NCBI GenBank assembly: GCA_902795735.1
Contig: CADBMD010000016.1
Span: 1 to 37,651, forward strand
Direction: 5' to 3'
DNA length: 37,651 bases
Source: an uncultured Bacteroidia bacterium
GTDB lineage: Bacteria; Bacteroidota; Bacteroidia; Bacteroidales; UBA932
Both the position numbers and the translations under genes were made by a program. Below the pieces are notes generated by a model. It was not told the DNA's origin and did not search any database. It saw only the letters and a list, made by a program, of their open reading frames with translations. This document shows, in pieces, positions 17,488 through 25,933 of the stretch; the stretch's first letter is position 1; each line of letters starts with the position of its first letter.

Positions 17488-18228
17488 TTATTTGAGTGAG
17501 GATAAGAATGATTCTGCTTCCTTCAATGTTTCGGCCTTTCCCACATCCATCATCTCCAGATGTTCCGGTTCCACTCCATAGATCGCGTGATTGGCGCATT
17601 CACGGATGTAGAAATCCATTATGGAGAACCTCTCTCCCCAGCCGTCCTCTTCAAATATAGTGAATATTCTGTCAGAAATCAAATGTACTCCGTCAAAAGC
17701 CAGCATCCTGCATTCCGAAGGATCCAGGCCAGGATAAGGCGACTTGACCTCGCCGGTGGCAATGTTGGTCCACCCGGCAAGCCTCATGTCCTGGTCGAAA
17801 AGCAGGTACCTTTGAGTCTTCCTTTCACTCACCAGAATGTTTGCAAGGGCATCTGGTCGGGCTTTGGAAAGGAACCAGCCAATGTCCAGGTCAGAAAGGA
17901 TGTCGACATTGTGGACCAGGAAAGGGCCGCCTTCAAGCAATTGACGGGCATGGCGTATCCCCCCTCCTGTCTCGCGGAGCAGGTCCCTTTCATCCGAAAA
18001 GGCGACTCTCATCCCAAATCCATCCTCCTCACGCACATAGTCCATGATCATGTCAGGAAAATGATGGACATTCACCACCAGCTCATCGAAACCGGCAGCC
18101 TTGAGTTTCGCCGCCACATGATAGATCAAAGGTTTGCCGCCAACCTTGACCAAAGCCTTAGGGATGCTGTCTGTCAGAGGCTTGAGCCTTGTGCCGAGAC
18201 CGGCAGCGAAAATCATCGCTTTCATCAC
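17488..18228 (-). CDS. murU: MurNAc-1-phosphate uridylyltransferase-like nucleotidyltransferase
   Basis: A 246-residue single-domain sugar-1-phosphate nucleotidyltransferase. The activating loop AAGLGTRLKPLTDSIPKAL (8-26) and the KPLIYH, NVHHFPDMI, RETGGGI and NVDILSDLD (metal-binding) motifs match the MurU type. MurU makes UDP-MurNAc from MurNAc-alpha-1-phosphate and UTP, bypassing de novo synthesis. It has no left-handed beta-helix as GlmU has, and lacks the longer C-terminal region of RmlA/GalU. The start overlaps the end of the AmgK-like kinase gene by 4 bp (ATGA), the kinase that would supply its substrate. The specificity is inferred mainly from this coupling. Confidence 0.82.
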   Translation of the reverse strand: MMKAMIFAAGLGTRLKPLTDSIPKALVKVGGKPLIYHVAAKLKAAGFDELVVNVHHFPDMIMDYVREEDGFGMRVAFSDERDLLRETGGGIRHARQLLEGGPFLVHNVDILSDLDIGWFLSKARPDALANILVSERKTQRYLLFDQDMRLAGWTNIATGEVKSPYPGLDPSECRMLAFDGVHLISDRIFTIFEEDGWGERFSIMDFYIRECANHAIYGVEPEHLEMMDVGKAETLKEAESFLSSLK

Positions 18229-19640
18229 AGGATCTTTTCTATGTCAAGTTCCCGATGCGTCACAGTGATCTTTATGTCGAACTTCTCGGACAAATGCGTG
18301 GCCAGATGTTCGGCGCAATAGACTGAGCGATGCTGTCCTCCAGTGCAGCCAAAGCACACCTGGAGATGGGAGAACTTCCTTTCGATGAAGCACTTGACAT
18401 GATTGTCCACAAGGAAGAAAACCCTGTCGAGGAAATGAGTCACTTCCCCATCATCTTCCAGGAACTTGATCACCTCGGGGTCCAGGCCCGTGAACTGGCG
18501 GTAATGTTCGTATTTACCGGGATTGTTGATGGAACGGCAGTCGAAGACATAACCTCCGCCGTTGCCAGAATTATCGACAGGGATCCCTTTCTTGTAAGCA
18601 AAGCTGAATATGCTGACCTCCAGCCTCTTGTCCTCTGCGATGTTGTTGAACTGCGCCATCGTGGTCAGGTTGGTCAGGACTTCATTAAGATAGGGATAAG
18701 CAGTGAATGGGGTCTGGAGAAGCCGCCTGAGGTTGCTGAGGGCGAAGGGCACGCTGGCCAGGAAATGCGGTTTCTTCTCGAAATAGCCACGGAAACCATA
18801 TGCTCCCAGGACCTGAAGCGTCCTGAACAGGACGAACAAACGAAGCCGCTCATTAAAATACGCCTCATCAACCTGCATGTACCCCTTGAGGGCCGTCAGG
18901 TAGGTCTGTACCATCTCCTTGCGGAGCTTTTCAGGATACCTCGACCGCGCCTGCCATATGAAGGATGCCACGTCGTAATAGACGGGTCCCCTGCGTCCTC
19001 CCTGGAAATCGATGAAATATGGTTCGCCATCCTTGATCATGACATTCCTGGCCTGGAAATCACGGTACATGAATGTATCCCCCATGTCTTCCATGAGGTC
19101 ATCCTTCAGTTTCTCGAAATCATCCTGCAGCCTTACCTCATTGAAATCCAGCCCTGTCGCCTTCAGGAAACAGTACTTGAAATAATTGAGGTCGAACATG
19201 ACCATCCTCTCATTGAATGCAGGTTCCGGATAACAAACCGACCAGTCAAGCCCGGAGGCTCCTTTGAACTGGATCTTCGGAAGCATTTCCATGGTCCTGC
19301 AAAGAAGGCGGCACTCATAGGAACTGTACTCGCCGCTCTCCCGGCCTTGGGAGACCATCTTGTAAAGTTGGTCATCGCCCAGGTCTTCCTGGATGTATCT
19401 CATCCCGTCCGAGGCAACAGCAAAGACCTTAGGAACGTTGATTCCCTTCTCCAGGAAATGGCGGCTCAACTGTACGAAGGCATTGTTTTCTTCACGGTTG
19501 GTACCTATTACACCAACAAGGGAGATATTCCCTCCCTTGAGGCGGAAATATCTCCTGTTGCTACCGGAAGAATTAAGCTCTTCCGCATCTGTCACTTTCT
19601 GGCCGGTGTAAGATTCAAATAAATCTTTTAGCTTGTCCAT
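18225..19640 (-). CDS. AmgK-like sugar kinase fused to a RapZ C-terminal domain
   Basis: Two domains in 471 residues. The N-terminal part (1-330) is an APH-fold kinase resembling AmgK, the anomeric MurNAc/GlcNAc kinase: catalytic loop YRDFQARN (192-199) and IDFQGGRRGP with D211. The first catalytic-loop position is Tyr, not the usual His. The C-terminal part (about 341-471) is a RapZ C-terminal domain: FSFAYKKGIP, YVFDCRSINNP, FTGLDPEVIKFL and GCTGGQHRSV (431-440). In E. coli this domain binds glucosamine-6-phosphate and lets RapZ steer GlmS synthesis; the N-terminal ATPase domain of RapZ is missing. A kinase controlled by amino-sugar phosphate levels is an attractive inference. It overlaps murU by ATGA, and the Ser/Arg-rich protein gene ends 5 bp upstream. 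Confidence 0.82.
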   Translation of the reverse strand: MDKLKDLFESYTGQKVTDAEELNSSGSNRRYFRLKGGNISLVGVIGTNREENNAFVQLSRHFLEKGINVPKVFAVASDGMRYIQEDLGDDQLYKMVSQGRESGEYSSYECRLLCRTMEMLPKIQFKGASGLDWSVCYPEPAFNERMVMFDLNYFKYCFLKATGLDFNEVRLQDDFEKLKDDLMEDMGDTFMYRDFQARNVMIKDGEPYFIDFQGGRRGPVYYDVASFIWQARSRYPEKLRKEMVQTYLTALKGYMQVDEAYFNERLRLFVLFRTLQVLGAYGFRGYFEKKPHFLASVPFALSNLRRLLQTPFTAYPYLNEVLTNLTTMAQFNNIAEDKRLEVSIFSFAYKKGIPVDNSGNGGGYVFDCRSINNPGKYEHYRQFTGLDPEVIKFLEDDGEVTHFLDRVFFLVDNHVKCFIERKFSHLQVCFGCTGGQHRSVYCAEHLATHLSEKFDIKITVTHRELDIEKIL

Positions 19641-19645
19641 TTAGT

Positions 19646-21115
19646 TTAGTAGAGATTGCTGTACTTAACTCCGTTGGAGTCGTAGTTGTACTTCTGGGCC
19701 ATCTTGCCGTACATCTGTCCGAGGACCTCGAGGTAAGGCTTGCCTTCTACGAGGGTCGTCCTGTACACGGTGTCGTCCACTTTGTAGTAGTTGACTCCGT
19801 CAAGGGTGATGGTGTCGTAGTCATCAGGAAGAGCTTCCACGAGAGCTCCTGCCGGAGGTACGATGACCTCATACTGGCCGTTGGAGTTGACGATGTAGAA
19901 GACGCCGTCCTGATAGTAGTAAGGCTGATTTGCGTAGGCATAGCTCTGTGCCAGTCCAAGCCGGTTGGCAAGGGAGTAGGCATCATCGGCCCTGGTCGTG
20001 TTCAGGGCGAGGGAACTGTTCTGCGCCGCGATGGTCGCATTATTCTGCGCTATGATCCTGTTCTGCTCGTCGATGATCCGGTTGTTGGCATCGATCGCAT
20101 TGTACATCCTGTAGGTGTTGTAGTAGTACGCAAAGCGCACCGTCGAGAACACAAGGTTGGAGACTGCGACGTCGATGCAAACTCCGAAAGGAGGCCTGCA
20201 GATTACCCAGAACCCGTTGTAGGGCCTGTAGTAGATTCCGTCATAGAAGCAGTAGTCGATTCCCCAGTAGGTCACCCTCCTGTAGCGAGGCGGCAGGTAG
20301 TTGACCCTGTAGCCGTAGTAGTGAGGATGGTGTCCCCAGAAATGTCCGGCACGGTCGTAGGGAAGGAAATCACGCTCTCTCGGAGGGATCCTATGGACAT
20401 TCCTGTCTTCGCCGATCCTCATGAAGTCGTTACGGTTTTCCTTCATCACGTCTGACCCATTGCGGGACATCGACTTGCTGTCGAAGGAGGTCAGTCCGCC
20501 GCGAGTAGCGTTCCCGACTCTCTGGGCTTCCCTGTCCCTGTTGCTGGCTGAAGAGCCTCTGGCAACATTGCTGCGGGATGCGGAAGAGCCAATCGGTTGT
20601 GCCACCCTTTCACGGGCGCTGCGGGAAGCAGAGGAAGACCTGCTCTGGGATGAACCCTCAGTAACCTGGGAGTTCCTGCGAGCAGCAGTACTTGAGCTGC
20701 GGGAGGCAGAGGAAGACCTGTTTTGGGAAGAGCTGCCGGAAACCTGGGAGCTGCTTCTGGAGGCAGAGCCTGAACTGCGGGATGCAGAAGATGACCTGTT
20801 CTGGGAGGAGCTACTGTAGGCCGGTGAGCTGCTGCGCGAGGAAGATCCTGAACTGCGTGATGCAGAAGATGACCTGTTCTGGGAGGAGCTGCTGTAGGCC
20901 GGTGAGCTGCTGCGCGAGGAAGATCCTGAACTGCGTGATGCAGATGAAGACCTGCTCTGGGAAGAAGAACTTCTTGCAGACATACTGCTATTTGAAGAGG
21001 TGCTGCTCCTCGAACCGCCCGAGGAACGCCTGGCCTGAGAGTATGAATCTACAGGGAATGCAACCATGGCAAGAGCCACTATCGATGCGATTGCAATGTT
21101 GATGATGTTTTTCAT
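19646..21115 (-). CDS. Exported Ser/Arg-rich repeat protein with DUF6515-like C-terminus
   Basis: The 489 residues start with a signal peptide (about 1-27, ending near SYSQA). A low-complexity region of Ser, Arg, Ala, Asn and Gln (about 28-190) is partly built from 26-residue tandem units. A basic, aromatic stretch (HFWGHHPHYYGYRVNYLPPRYRR) is followed by a Gly/Tyr-rich hydrophobic segment, an Asn/Gln-rich coiled segment (NNRIIDEQNRIIAQNNATIAAQ) and a C-terminal domain with YYYQDGVFYIVN, VIVPPAGALVEALP and GVNYYKVDDTVYR typical of DUF6515. The function of that family is unknown; a periplasmic or surface location is expected. It sits inside the cell-wall salvage gene run, 5 bp before the AmgK-like gene and 31 bp after namZ. 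Confidence 0.65.
   Translation of the reverse strand: MKNIINIAIASIVALAMVAFPVDSYSQARRSSGGSRSSTSSNSSMSARSSSSQSRSSSASRSSGSSSRSSSPAYSSSSQNRSSSASRSSGSSSRSSSPAYSSSSQNRSSSASRSSGSASRSSSQVSGSSSQNRSSSASRSSSTAARRNSQVTEGSSQSRSSSASRSARERVAQPIGSSASRSNVARGSSASNRDREAQRVGNATRGGLTSFDSKSMSRNGSDVMKENRNDFMRIGEDRNVHRIPPRERDFLPYDRAGHFWGHHPHYYGYRVNYLPPRYRRVTYWGIDYCFYDGIYYRPYNGFWVICRPPFGVCIDVAVSNLVFSTVRFAYYYNTYRMYNAIDANNRIIDEQNRIIAQNNATIAAQNSSLALNTTRADDAYSLANRLGLAQSYAYANQPYYYQDGVFYIVNSNGQYEVIVPPAGALVEALPDDYDTITLDGVNYYKVDDTVYRTTLVEGKPYLEVLGQMYGKMAQKYNYDSNGVKYSNLY
20665..20976 (-). repeat. Four 78-bp tandem units coding Ser-rich repeats
   Basis: Units begin at 20665, 20743, 20821 and 20899, with a period of exactly 78 bp (26 codons). 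The 20821 and 20899 units share a nearly identical first 46 bp; the outer units have diverged. Translated on the minus strand they give SSSPAYSSSSQNRSSSASRS-type units. The in-frame period means copy number can change without breaking the protein. Confidence 0.8.
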
Positions 21116-21146
21116 ATCTTGTGAGTTTTAGTAGTATTAATGTAAG

Positions 21147-22409
21147 TTAATCGTACAACAAGTATTTCTTGGAGAGTTTCTTGAAGTTTCCAACATCTTT
21201 CAACCAGTAGTCTTTGATGTCCTCGACTTTAAGCTGCTTCTCAAAATGCACTCTTACATAATCCGTACCACAAACTTTATCGAACATCTCATTGCGTCCT
21301 CCAGGCAGTTTGAAAGGGTTCCTGGAGGGGTATAGTTCACCGATTGCCTGCATCACATAGAACTGAGTCAAAGTACAGCAAGCCGCATCGAAATCGGTGT
21401 AATGGTATTGGACTCCATGGACCAGCTTGCCCTGCGAACTGCCGGAGAAAGGCTTGAAATGGATGGTCCGGAAAGCGACTCCGGGCAGGTTGTAGCTGTC
21501 CAGACGCTCCTTGAGTTTCTCCGCATCGATCCATTCGGCAGCAAAAACCTCGAATGGGAGGGTATAGCCTATGCCGATATTCAAGTATCCCTGGAACTCG
21601 CCGGCGATACCGGCCGAAGGATAGTTGATAGCTGACTGAGGATAAGGAATATTCGGGGAAGGCAGGACCCAGGGAAGGCCCGTGTCGGAATAAAGCATAT
21701 TCCTGTGCCATCCATCCATCGGAATAACGGAAAGCTTGCATTTCAAAGGTGCATCCTTTCCCCTCTCTCCACGATTGAGGCCTTCTTCATTGATGAGGAT
21801 TGCAAGTTCCCCTACGGTCAGTCCATAGATGTATGGAATCTTGAATTCGCTGACGAATGAATGGAAGCCATCCTCCACCAGGCAACCTTCGACCTTGTTG
21901 CCTCCGAGGGGATTCGGCCGGTCCAGGACCATTACTTCGATCCCTTGTTCCGCGCAGGCCCGCATCACAAGACCGAGAGTGCTGATGAACGTGTAGGAGC
22001 GGCTGCCCACGTCCTGTATGTCATAGACCACTACATCCAGTCCGGAAAGCATTTCAGCCGTAGGTTTCCTTGTGGAGCCATAGACTGAATAAACCGGAAG
22101 CCCTGTCTTCGGATCCTTCCCGTCCTCCACTCGTCCTCCTGCATAGACATCTCCGCGCACTCCATGTTCGGGAGCGAACAGTTTCCTGAGATCGACCTCG
22201 GGCGAGTCGTTAAGGATGTCTATGGTGGAACGGAGATGGCTGTCCACCCCGCTCGGATTGGTCACGAGGCCGACCTTCTTGCCTTTCAGCCCGTCGAAAT
22301 CACGGCCTTCAAGGACTTCGATGCCAGGACGTACTTGTGCGTGGACAGTTATCGCTGAGCAGATGGAAAGGACTGCCGCTGCCAGGAAATGGAGAGTCTT
22401 ATTGTTCAT
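21147..22409 (-). CDS. namZ: Exported exo-beta-N-acetylmuramidase (NamZ/DUF1343, GH171)
   Basis: A 420-residue protein with a signal peptide (about 1-25, ending TVHAQ) and a full DUF1343 domain. Motifs are GLVTNPSGVD, FAPEHGVRGD, PVYSVYG, YDIQDVGSRSYTFISTL, LDRPNPLGG, and PSPNIPYPQSAINYPS. NamZ enzymes of Bacillus and Tannerella remove MurNAc from the non-reducing ends of peptidoglycan-derived chains. Here the enzyme should act in the periplasm or at the surface and supply MurNAc or small muropeptides. No lipobox is visible. The start overlaps the end of the AmpG-like permease gene by 11 bp. With AmgK and MurU downstream it forms a MurNAc recovery pathway. Confidence 0.85.
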   Translation of the reverse strand: MNNKTLHFLAAAVLSICSAITVHAQVRPGIEVLEGRDFDGLKGKKVGLVTNPSGVDSHLRSTIDILNDSPEVDLRKLFAPEHGVRGDVYAGGRVEDGKDPKTGLPVYSVYGSTRKPTAEMLSGLDVVVYDIQDVGSRSYTFISTLGLVMRACAEQGIEVMVLDRPNPLGGNKVEGCLVEDGFHSFVSEFKIPYIYGLTVGELAILINEEGLNRGERGKDAPLKCKLSVIPMDGWHRNMLYSDTGLPWVLPSPNIPYPQSAINYPSAGIAGEFQGYLNIGIGYTLPFEVFAAEWIDAEKLKERLDSYNLPGVAFRTIHFKPFSGSSQGKLVHGVQYHYTDFDAACCTLTQFYVMQAIGELYPSRNPFKLPGGRNEMFDKVCGTDYVRVHFEKQLKVEDIKDYWLKDVGNFKKLSKKYLLYD

Positions 22410-23724
22410 TTTCGTTCGTTTTTTCTGTCTCTGAGGATTTGGCTGAGGACTTGCCGAAAGCCGGGTCTATCTTTATCAATGCAGTCACTGCGAAAGTTAT
22501 AAGGCAGAAAACCATGACCATGATGAAGAACTGGTGGTAGCCGAGCTTGTCTGCCAGGTAGCCTGAGACCATGCCGGGAAGCATAAGGCCAAGATAGGTG
22601 ATTCCGGTACAGATGGAATAGTGCGATGTCTTGAACTCACCCTGGCTGAAATAGAGCATGTAAAGGGTCAGTGCCGTAAAGCCGAAGCCATAGCCGAACT
22701 GTTCAATGAATATGCAGGCAGTCACGACCGCAAACCCAGGATTGTGTCCGGCACTGAGATAGACATAGACCAAGTCCGGGAGGGTCAGGGCCAGGACCAT
22801 GGGCCAGAGCCATTTCTTGACTCCGTCGCGACTGGCAAGGATTCCACCCAAGATTCCGCCCAGTATAAGTCCTATCACGCCGATGGTGCCATATGCAAGT
22901 CCATACTGCTCGGAACTAAGGCCAAGCCCTCCTTCGACGGCAGGCCTCAACAGGAAAGTGGGGCTCATCTTGGTAAGAAGCGCCTCGGGGAAACGGAAAA
23001 GCAGAAGGAACAGAAGGGCCACGATGATTTCCTTGGCGGGAAATTTCGTAAAGTAGGTTGTAAAACTCCTGCCAAGAGTTTTCCATGTTTCCTTGGCAGA
23101 GAGTTCCCTAGGCTGGTCATTGGGACTCTTCGGAAGATAAAACTTATGGTAGAGGGCGATTGCAAGGAACAATCCTGCAAGGCCGAAGAAGACCAGGCTC
23201 CATGAAAAGGCCACCTTGCCTCCGGATGCTTTCTGTATGATGCCGGCTACAGGCACCAGCACACCATTTCCGAATATTACGGCAAGACGATAGACCGTGT
23301 TCCTGATCCCGACGAAGAAAGACTGCTGGTGACCGTCCAGTTCTATCATGTAGTAGCCGTCAGCAGCGATGTCGTGTGTCGCGCTGGAGAAGCCCATGAG
23401 GAAAAGGAAGAACATTAAGCATTGGAACCAGAATGAAGTTCCAATCGTGAAAGCGACACCTGCGAAAGCAGCTCCGAGGAGCATCTGCATGGCGATCACC
23501 CACCAGCGCTTGGTCTTGAAGACATCGACGAAAGGGCTCCAGAGAGGCTTGATGATCCAGGGGAGCTGGAGCCAGCTGGTGTACAAGGCGATCTGGGTGT
23601 TGGTGAGGCCCATCTGAAGGAGTATGACCACCGAAACTCCGGTGACTATGATATTGGGCAGGCCTTCGGCTGCATAGACCGTCGGAATCCAATACCAGGG
23701 AGATCTCTTATCTTTCATCTGCAA
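22399..23724 (-). CDS. AmpG-like major facilitator permease
   Basis: A 441-residue membrane protein with about 12 helices. The N-terminal pattern YAAEGLPNIIVTGVSVVILLQMGLTNTQIALYTSWLQLPWIIKPLWSPFVD matches the AmpG/PAT branch, where the PW-KPLWSP-VD signature follows helix 2. FSSATHDIAADGYYMIEL also fits. AmpG imports GlcNAc-anhydro-MurNAc peptides into the cytoplasm; related permeases in Tannerella take up MurNAc. Its place directly before namZ supports an amino-sugar or muropeptide substrate, though the exact one cannot be read. It begins 4 bp after the DUF4922-SpoIID gene. Confidence 0.78.
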   Translation of the reverse strand: MQMKDKRSPWYWIPTVYAAEGLPNIIVTGVSVVILLQMGLTNTQIALYTSWLQLPWIIKPLWSPFVDVFKTKRWWVIAMQMLLGAAFAGVAFTIGTSFWFQCLMFFLFLMGFSSATHDIAADGYYMIELDGHQQSFFVGIRNTVYRLAVIFGNGVLVPVAGIIQKASGGKVAFSWSLVFFGLAGLFLAIALYHKFYLPKSPNDQPRELSAKETWKTLGRSFTTYFTKFPAKEIIVALLFLLLFRFPEALLTKMSPTFLLRPAVEGGLGLSSEQYGLAYGTIGVIGLILGGILGGILASRDGVKKWLWPMVLALTLPDLVYVYLSAGHNPGFAVVTACIFIEQFGYGFGFTALTLYMLYFSQGEFKTSHYSICTGITYLGLMLPGMVSGYLADKLGYHQFFIMVMVFCLITFAVTALIKIDPAFGKSSAKSSETEKTNENEQ

Positions 23725-23728
23725 GTGG

Positions 23729-25933
23729 TTATTGTTGTCTTGTCAATCCGGCTCCGGGATAGTAGTGATGCAATATCTCCTCGAAGGAATACCCGCGGCT
23801 TGCCATCACCGCCGCACCTATCTGGCACAAGCCCACGCCATGTCCCCAGCCGGAACCGTCGAGGGTCACTCTGTCTCCATCCCAGGAAACCTCGAAAGCG
23901 GAGCTCTTCAAGTGAGATTCAGAAAGCCATTTCCTGATCAGGAGTTCCTTCCCTATGACCAAAGTCTTCTTTTCTCCGACTATCCTCAGCTTCTTCAGCC
24001 TTCCGGAAGGCCCACGTTCTACAGGTTCCAAGTCCTTTATCATTCCAAAATCCATTCCTGACCGGCGGTTCACCAGTTCGGACAGTCCGGCACGGGTGAA
24101 TTCCACCTTCCAGCGGTAGAAATCCTTTGTCTCAAGGTCATAGTCATTAAGGACCTGGGAAAGGATCTGCTGGTCTGAGGTGTTGCAGAAAGGATCACCA
24201 CCCTCTTCCTCACCTGCGGTATCGGGCAAAGGACGAAGGTAGGGATATTCCTTATCCTCCCAACAAGTACTGAAAGACTCCATCCTGCCTCCGCAGCACT
24301 TTGAAAAGCGAGCATCACAGATCGCTCCGCCATAAGCCAGGACCAGCCCCCATGTCTGGTCGATGGCTTTCCTGACAGTATCCCCTACCGCCATGGACAG
24401 GCCTTGATAGCGCTGGCAATGGTCATCCGCACACACATCGAAAAGCGTATGGTCTTCGTGGTCGAACCATTTTATGTACTCCCCGGAAGGGTTCTCTTCC
24501 ACCCCGGATGCCCTGCCGGATATTCCCTGGTCTGGTCCATCTTTCCGGCGCAACATCTGCACCAGGACCCATGAACGGGAAATCACGGCATGCGCCTTGA
24601 GGAACTCCAGAGAAGCACTGGACTTCATTTCAGATGAAATGACGCTGAGCAGGTAATCTTCGACTCCGACCACATTCACGGCGGTCACTTTCCCTCCGTC
24701 GACAATGAACTTCAATGTTCCGGCAAACTTCTGCGTCTGCTCACGCTCCCAATGGAAACCGACCCCGATGGTCACCCTGTGCAAGATGAAAGAAGGCTCG
24801 GCGAACATCGTAGACTCAGTCTGGGCGTCGAACACCAGCTCGTCGAAAAGGACTCCGTTGTACGAGATCCGGCCATCCTCATAAGACACCTTCTGCGGGC
24901 CGGCACCGTCCGAAACTATCTCGAATTCAATTTCATCCGCAGACATGATCCCGACTTCGATCCTGGGCTGTTTCCTGGTCAGACGCCAGATTATCCCCTC
25001 TTCGTCCGCGGGAGAAACGCAGACTTCGTCAAGGACGCTCTCCAACAATGACGGATCGATCTTATCGAAATCCTCGGGACGGGTGGTGATGAAGGTCCCA
25101 CCCATGTCCGCACAACCGGGACTCATCGCCAGATGGTCCGAAGAGTCGGAAAAATAATGATGCGGCCGATGCTTTTCCCTGAATATCACTACGGAGCGGA
25201 ACTCATTCGCCGTACGCCATGTAATGATGTTTATCCTCGGTTCAGAGTCCCCTTCCTTTACCTGGGCACAGTCCAGGAGCCTGTAGAACAATTTCGCCTG
25301 GGACTTCGCTGTCATTGCCCTCAGGACGAAAACGCCCCTGACATATTCATCAAGATGATAAAGGTCAGCTTCCTTGACGCTCGTCATGTAGACAAGCGGC
25401 TTCCGCTCGAGTCCTCCATCCAGGAGGAAATCCACTCTCTTTTCCAACGGCATCAGACCCCTGGGGCAAGCTTGGAAATGCATGTGGTCAGGGGCAGAGG
25501 CTCCGCTTTTGGGACCGTTGTAGAAGCAAGTGAATGACTGATTGTCCCTGACGAAATCCAGCATGTCCTGATAGCGACGCCAGATCGACTGGGGAATATG
25601 GTCGAAACTCGACACGACCAGATGCCTGGGAAAAATAGGGAATGGATTCAGGGTAATCCTGTATTTCCTCCCCTTCCGACCTTCGAATTCGATATCATGC
25701 TGTTCCGCAGGGCGGTTTTCCGGGCAGAGAAAACATGGCCTGGCCTTTACCGATTCCGGATCCAAAGGGGCCTCGGAAGATATCTTCCTGGAAGGATTGT
25801 ATTGCACGACAACATCCAGGCCGCCGATCGTCAGGCTCTTGGCACGGACCTTCTTCAAGGCTCTATAGTTCTTTGCGGCCAAAGGCCAGACAGAAAGCTG
25901 GTCCTTTATGAATTTGTCGATTTCCTTATTCAT
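23729..25933 (-). CDS. DUF4922 (HIT/GalT-like) and SpoIID lytic transglycosylase fusion
   Basis: The 734 residues join two enzymes. The N-terminal half (1 to about 325) is DUF4922, related to Ap4A phosphorylase and GalT: CFLCPENRP, LNPFPIFPRHLVV, and the HxHxQ motif H150-M-H152-F-Q154. The C-terminal half (about 325-734) is a SpoIID/LytB domain. It has VEDYLLSVISSEM with the likely catalytic E435, FLKAHAVISRSWVL, VCADDHCQRYQG (C501, H505, C506, zinc-site type), CCGGRMES, and GSGWGHGVGLCQIGA near the end. SpoIID cuts denuded glycan strands to anhydroMurNAc ends. There is no signal peptide, so both halves should be cytoplasmic, which is odd for a wall enzyme. The start shares one base with the Nudix gene's stop (TAATG). 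Confidence 0.82.
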   Translation of the reverse strand: MNKEIDKFIKDQLSVWPLAAKNYRALKKVRAKSLTIGGLDVVVQYNPSRKISSEAPLDPESVKARPCFLCPENRPAEQHDIEFEGRKGRKYRITLNPFPIFPRHLVVSSFDHIPQSIWRRYQDMLDFVRDNQSFTCFYNGPKSGASAPDHMHFQACPRGLMPLEKRVDFLLDGGLERKPLVYMTSVKEADLYHLDEYVRGVFVLRAMTAKSQAKLFYRLLDCAQVKEGDSEPRINIITWRTANEFRSVVIFREKHRPHHYFSDSSDHLAMSPGCADMGGTFITTRPEDFDKIDPSLLESVLDEVCVSPADEEGIIWRLTRKQPRIEVGIMSADEIEFEIVSDGAGPQKVSYEDGRISYNGVLFDELVFDAQTESTMFAEPSFILHRVTIGVGFHWEREQTQKFAGTLKFIVDGGKVTAVNVVGVEDYLLSVISSEMKSSASLEFLKAHAVISRSWVLVQMLRRKDGPDQGISGRASGVEENPSGEYIKWFDHEDHTLFDVCADDHCQRYQGLSMAVGDTVRKAIDQTWGLVLAYGGAICDARFSKCCGGRMESFSTCWEDKEYPYLRPLPDTAGEEEGGDPFCNTSDQQILSQVLNDYDLETKDFYRWKVEFTRAGLSELVNRRSGMDFGMIKDLEPVERGPSGRLKKLRIVGEKKTLVIGKELLIRKWLSESHLKSSAFEVSWDGDRVTLDGSGWGHGVGLCQIGAAVMASRGYSFEEILHHYYPGAGLTRQQ

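Noticed and set aside
17480-17599. Upstream extension of mscL
   Set aside because: It overlaps the end of murU, and known MscL proteins start at the MAKSKFW-like position.
18330-19622. 430-codon plus-strand open frame
   Set aside because: It lies wholly antisense to the AmgK-RapZ gene, whose domains and motifs are clear; the frame has no recognisable domain and comes from the codon bias of the real gene.
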